This document shows positions 60,826-64,000 of a stretch of DNA of 64,000 nucleotides, piece after piece (position 1 is the stretch's first letter; every line of letters starts with the position of its first letter). The notes under the pieces were generated by a model. It was not told the origin of the DNA. It did not search any database and worked only from the letters and a program-made list of their open reading frames with translations. The position numbers and the translations under genes were made by a program. The DNA comes from Roseiarcus sp963794155 (GTDB taxonomy: Bacteria > Pseudomonadota > Alphaproteobacteria > Rhizobiales > Beijerinckiaceae), in the NCBI GenBank assembly GCA_963794155.1, contig CAWCCX010000017.1:62001-126000 (forward strand), written 5' to 3'.

Positions 60826-62463
60826 TCACCGGATGGGGATTTCGATCAGCGATGGGCCCTCGCGATTGAGCGCCCGGTGGACCGCGGCGCCGATCGCGTC
60901 ACGATCGTCCGCTCTCTCCGCCGGTACGCCCATCGAGGCGGCGAGCGCCTGAAAGTCGATCGCCGGCTCGGCGACATCCATGCCGACGAACCGGCCGGCG
61001 ACCGCATTGGCGTAGCCGAGGCTCCTGGCGACGTTCTGCAGCACGCCATAGCGGCGGTTGTTGAACACGAAGAACATGACCTTCGCCCGATAGCGCGCGG
61101 CGCTCCACAGCGCCTGCGGCGAATACATGGCGCCGCCGTCGCCGACGAACGAGGCGACCCAGCTCTTTGTCGCGAGCGCGGCGCCGACGGCGGCGGGCAT
61201 GCTGCAGCCGAGCACGCCGCCGCGGGCGAAGAAGTAGCGGCCGGGCTCGGTCATGAGCAAATCCTGGACGCGGCCGAAGGTCGCGGCGGAATCGTTGGCG
61301 ATCAGCGCGCCTTTCGGCAGCGCGTCGAGCGCCGCCAGCACCGCGGCGTCGGGGGTGAGCGGCGGATTCGCGCCTTCGGCCAGAATGTCCAAGCGGGTCG
61401 CCTCCCGGGCCTCGCGGCGGCGCACCGCCCACGCAGCGAGCCGCGCCGCGATCGCCTGCTGGTCGATCAGTCCCTTCAGGCGGGCGGCGGCCGCAGCGAG
61501 CGTCTGGCCGATGTCGCCGAGAAGGGCCACGTCGGCGGCGTGTTCGCGTCCGAACGCCTCCGGGTTGTCGGCGATATGCATGACCGCGACGCCCTCGGGC
61601 ACCGGCTCGGCGTCGCGATAAGGGTAGGCGACGAACGCCCGTCCGCCGACCAGCACAATCGCCTGCGCCGCCTTCAGGTGGGCGCGCATGTCGGCGAAAT
61701 CCGGCTTCAGCACGCCCGCCCAGCACGGATGTGAGGACGGAAAGGCGGTGCGCGAGGTGAGCTGGGTTCCCCAGACCGGGAAGCCGCCGGCCTCGGCGAA
61801 AGCGACCAGCCCCTGGCTCACGGTCGCCGCCAGATCGTCGCCAAGCAGAACGATAACCCGGTCGGGATCGAAGCCGGCGAGCTTGTCGGCGAGGCGCGCC
61901 GCGTCGGGCGAAGGGCCGAGGCGGGGCGGCGAAGACCCCCGCGGCGTTGGGTGGCTCACCTCCTGGTCGAGGATGTCCATCGGCAGCGACAGGAAGACCG
62001 GGCCGCTCGGCGGCGTGCGGCAGACCTCGAACGCGCGACGCAAGGTCTGACCGACATCCTCGCCGCGCCTGAGCTCCTTCGCCCATTTGGTCACCGGCTC
62101 GGCGAGGGCGACGAGATCGCCCGAGAGCCACGGCTCGGTCATGAGGTGACGGGTGTCCTGCTGGCCGGCGGTGACGACCAGCGGCGTCTCGCTCGCCTTG
62201 GAGGCGACGAGCACGCCCATGGCGTTGCCCAAGCCGCCCATCGCATGCAGGTTGACGAAGGCGGCGCGGCCCGAGGCCAGCGCCCAGCCGTCGGCCATCC
62301 CGACCGCCGTCGCCTCCTGCAGGCCGAGGACGTAGCTTATGTCCGGCGCGTCGACCAGCGCGTCCATCAGCGGCATCTCGGTCGAGCCGGGATTGCCGAA
62401 CACATGGGTGATGCCTTCGTCGCGCAAGATGTCGAGCAGAACGTCGCGGGCGCGTCGGGTCAT
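60826..62463 (-). CDS. Thiamine-diphosphate-dependent decarboxylase, benzoylformate decarboxylase/acetolactate synthase-like
   Basis: 545 aa ThDP enzyme with N-terminal Pyr domain (HVFGNPGSTEMPLMDALVDA and the catalytic Glu in VLGLQEATAVGMADGWALAS), central domain, and C-terminal PP domain (VASFVGDGGAMYSPQALWSA, ending in FFVFNNRRYG, the GDG-x-NN motif). The GNPGSTE signature and SGPVFLSLPMD favour the benzoylformate/phenylpyruvate decarboxylase branch over biosynthetic acetolactate synthase; no small subunit is nearby. It follows gyrA on the same strand after 123 bases. Confidence 0.85.
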   Translation of the reverse strand: MTRRARDVLLDILRDEGITHVFGNPGSTEMPLMDALVDAPDISYVLGLQEATAVGMADGWALASGRAAFVNLHAMGGLGNAMGVLVASKASETPLVVTAGQQDTRHLMTEPWLSGDLVALAEPVTKWAKELRRGEDVGQTLRRAFEVCRTPPSGPVFLSLPMDILDQEVSHPTPRGSSPPRLGPSPDAARLADKLAGFDPDRVIVLLGDDLAATVSQGLVAFAEAGGFPVWGTQLTSRTAFPSSHPCWAGVLKPDFADMRAHLKAAQAIVLVGGRAFVAYPYRDAEPVPEGVAVMHIADNPEAFGREHAADVALLGDIGQTLAAAAARLKGLIDQQAIAARLAAWAVRRREAREATRLDILAEGANPPLTPDAAVLAALDALPKGALIANDSAATFGRVQDLLMTEPGRYFFARGGVLGCSMPAAVGAALATKSWVASFVGDGGAMYSPQALWSAARYRAKVMFFVFNNRRYGVLQNVARSLGYANAVAGRFVGMDVAEPAIDFQALAASMGVPAERADDRDAIGAAVHRALNREGPSLIEIPIR

Positions 62464-62586
62464 GAGGCGGGACTTTTCGTTCTTTGGCCGCCGTCGTCAA
62501 GAATTTCGCCACGGGCACGGGATAGCCGGCGAACGTCAGGCACTTGAACGCATCGGACGAAACTGACCGCCGCGCGGCGAGCGAGG

Positions 62587-64000
62587 TTACTCCTCCTCCT
62601 CGTCCCCTTCCGGCTCGCCGATCCGATCGACCGAAACCACCCGTTCCTCAACGGCGGTGTCGAACACGATCACCCCCTGGGTGGCGCGGCCGGCGATGCG
62701 GATGCCTTCGACCGGCACGCGGATGAGCTGGCCGCCGTCGGTCACCAACATGATCTCGTCCGTCTCCTCAACCGGGAAGGAGGCGACCAGCGCGCCGTTG
62801 CGGTCGTTGACGGCCATGGCGACGATGCCTTTGCCGCCGCGCCCGGTGACCCGATACTCGAATGACGAAGTGCGCTTGCCGTAGCCGTTCTCCGACAGAG
62901 TCAGGATCACCTGCTCGGCCGCGCGCATCGCATCGTAACGCTCGGGCGCGAGCACAGTCGCTCCGTTGGCGCCATCGACCCCGTTCTCGGCCTCACTTTC
63001 GGCCTCGACAATCTCGTCCGCCCCGCCCTCGGCGCGGCGCTGCTTGAGATACGTTGAGCGCTCGGCGGGGGTCGCGTCGAACGAATTGAGGATCGCGAGC
63101 GAAATGACGCTGTCGCCGTCGGCCAGCGCGATCCCGCGCACTCCCATCGAGTCGCGGCCCTTGAACACCCGCACGTCATCGACCGGAAATCGGATGCACT
63201 GGCCGCGCGCGGTGGTCAGCAGCACGTCGTCCTTGTCTGAGCAGATCTGGACATCGACGATCCGCTCGCCCTCGTCGAGCCGCATCGCGATCTTGCCGGC
63301 CCGGTTGACCTGAGCGAAGTCGCTGAGCTTGTTGCGCCTGACCGTCCCGCGGGTCGTAGCGAACATCACGTCATACGACTCCCAGGTCGCTTCGTCCTCC
63401 GGCAGCGGCATGATGGTGGTGATGCGCTCGCCCGTCTCGAGCGGCAGCAGGTTGACCAGCGCCTTGCCCCGGGATTGCGGCGCCGCCAGCGGCAGGCGCC
63501 AGACCTTCTCCTTGTAGACCTGTCCCGCAGACGAGAAGAACAGCACCGGCTGATGAGTCGAGGCGACGAACAGCCTGGCGACGAAATCCTCTTCCCGCGT
63601 CGCCATGGCCCCGCGGCCTTTGCCGCCGCGCCTCTGGGCGCGATAGGTCGAAAGGGGCGCGCGCTTGATATAGCCGCCATGGCTCACCAGAACGACCATG
63701 TCCTCGCGCTGGATAAGGTCTTCGTCCTCCATGTCGGCGTCGCTGTCGAGGATGATGGTGCGGCGCGGGGTGGCGAACTCGGTCTTCGCCTTGACGAGTT
63801 CGTCGCGGATGATGCCCATCAACCGCGCGCGCGAGCCTAAAATGTCGAGATAGTCGGCGATTTCCGTCGCCAGCCGGTTGAGGGCTTCGGCGATTTCGTC
63901 CCGGCCAAGCGCGGTCAGGCGCGCGAGGCGCAATTCGAGGATCGCGCGCGCCTGGGCCTCCGAGAGCCGGATGGCGCCGTCGGCGTCGAGGGCGTGGCGC
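62587..64000 (-). CDS. gyrA: DNA gyrase subunit A, C-terminal part
   Basis: The frame is open from the window edge (RHALDADGAIRLSEAQARAI, the end of the breakage-reunion coiled coil) to the stop at 62587. The C-terminal beta-pinwheel begins after DMEDEDLIQREDMVVLVSHG and carries the GyrA-box QRRGGKGRG near the DNA-wrapping site. Repeated blades follow (LLTTARGQCIRFPVDDVRVF, RVTGRGGKGIVAMAVNDRNG). The acidic tail EPEGDEEEE is standard. The N-terminal catalytic part with the active Tyr lies outside the window. Confidence 0.96.
   Translation of the reverse strand, partial: RHALDADGAIRLSEAQARAILELRLARLTALGRDEIAEALNRLATEIADYLDILGSRARLMGIIRDELVKAKTEFATPRRTIILDSDADMEDEDLIQREDMVVLVSHGGYIKRAPLSTYRAQRRGGKGRGAMATREEDFVARLFVASTHQPVLFFSSAGQVYKEKVWRLPLAAPQSRGKALVNLLPLETGERITTIMPLPEDEATWESYDVMFATTRGTVRRNKLSDFAQVNRAGKIAMRLDEGERIVDVQICSDKDDVLLTTARGQCIRFPVDDVRVFKGRDSMGVRGIALADGDSVISLAILNSFDATPAERSTYLKQRRAEGGADEIVEAESEAENGVDGANGATVLAPERYDAMRAAEQVILTLSENGYGKRTSSFEYRVTGRGGKGIVAMAVNDRNGALVASFPVEETDEIMLVTDGGQLIRVPVEGIRIAGRATQGVIVFDTAVEERVVSVDRIGEPEGDEEEE

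Overview
The window is a GC-rich bacterial chromosome segment. It most likely comes from an alphaproteobacterium of the Hyphomicrobiales (Rhizobiales) type. The grounds are a DUF2865 secreted protein, a GT21 ceramide-glucosyltransferase-like enzyme, a Kup transporter, a PleC/PdhS-like histidine kinase, a two-domain cold-shock protein, a smo/mtl-type polyol operon, rhizobial-style repeat hairpins, and gyrA with coaD close by. No plasmid, phage structural or transposase gene was seen, and there is no CRISPR array.

Layout. 1-5.4 kb: polyol uptake and oxidation operon on the + strand (two permeases, MalK-type ATPase, mannitol dehydrogenase, relic of a sorbitol dehydrogenase, two further SDRs of which one is frameshifted). 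5.4-13.8 kb: BON protein, GT21 glycosyltransferase, gltX, DUF2865 protein, xseA with an internal duplication, DUF2147 protein, class I amidotransferase. 14-17.4 kb: tRNA-Glu(CTC), followed 3.3 kb later by a second copy of the tRNA 3' end; the enclosed segment carries only small secreted proteins, a PEP-CTERM protein and gene fragments. 17.5-26.8 kb: small lipoproteins, luciferase-like monooxygenase, gltS/glsA/transglutaminase-like cluster, FAD monooxygenase, TonB. 26.8-34 kb: murI, pepN, histidine kinase, double cold-shock protein. 34-37 kb: ribose/fructose-type ABC operon with a frameshifted permease. 37-46.3 kb: Kup, an orphan secreted-looking protein, an AT-rich HerA-type ATPase, a fused MFS/acyltransferase/acyl-ACP ligase (frameshifted). 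46.4-57.6 kb: outer-membrane barrel, YdcZ-like protein, GT8 glycosyltransferase, peroxiredoxin-like protein, EmrAB-type pump, CDF transporter, glyoxalase, hydrolase, rarA. 57.7-64 kb: a pepsin-family aspartic protease, coaD, DUF2218, OsmC, ThDP decarboxylase and the 3' part of gyrA.

Most notable points. (1) The protein at 57753-59180 carries both pepsin catalytic motifs and the flap motif, has no signal peptide, and has a perfect TGTGA-N6-TCACA palindrome upstream. (2) The HerA-type ATPase at 40495-42792 is compositionally foreign and has a C-terminal region resembling an OST-HTH/LOTUS module. It sits beside a 68-bp relic of kup. (3) tRNA-Glu 3'-end duplication brackets 14.06-17.41 kb. (4) XseA has an in-frame 69-residue tandem duplication. 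(5) At least six genes are interrupted by single-base frame changes (3.6, 4.8, 16.6, 25.8, 35.4, 45.3 kb), which reflects either real decay or sequence/assembly error.
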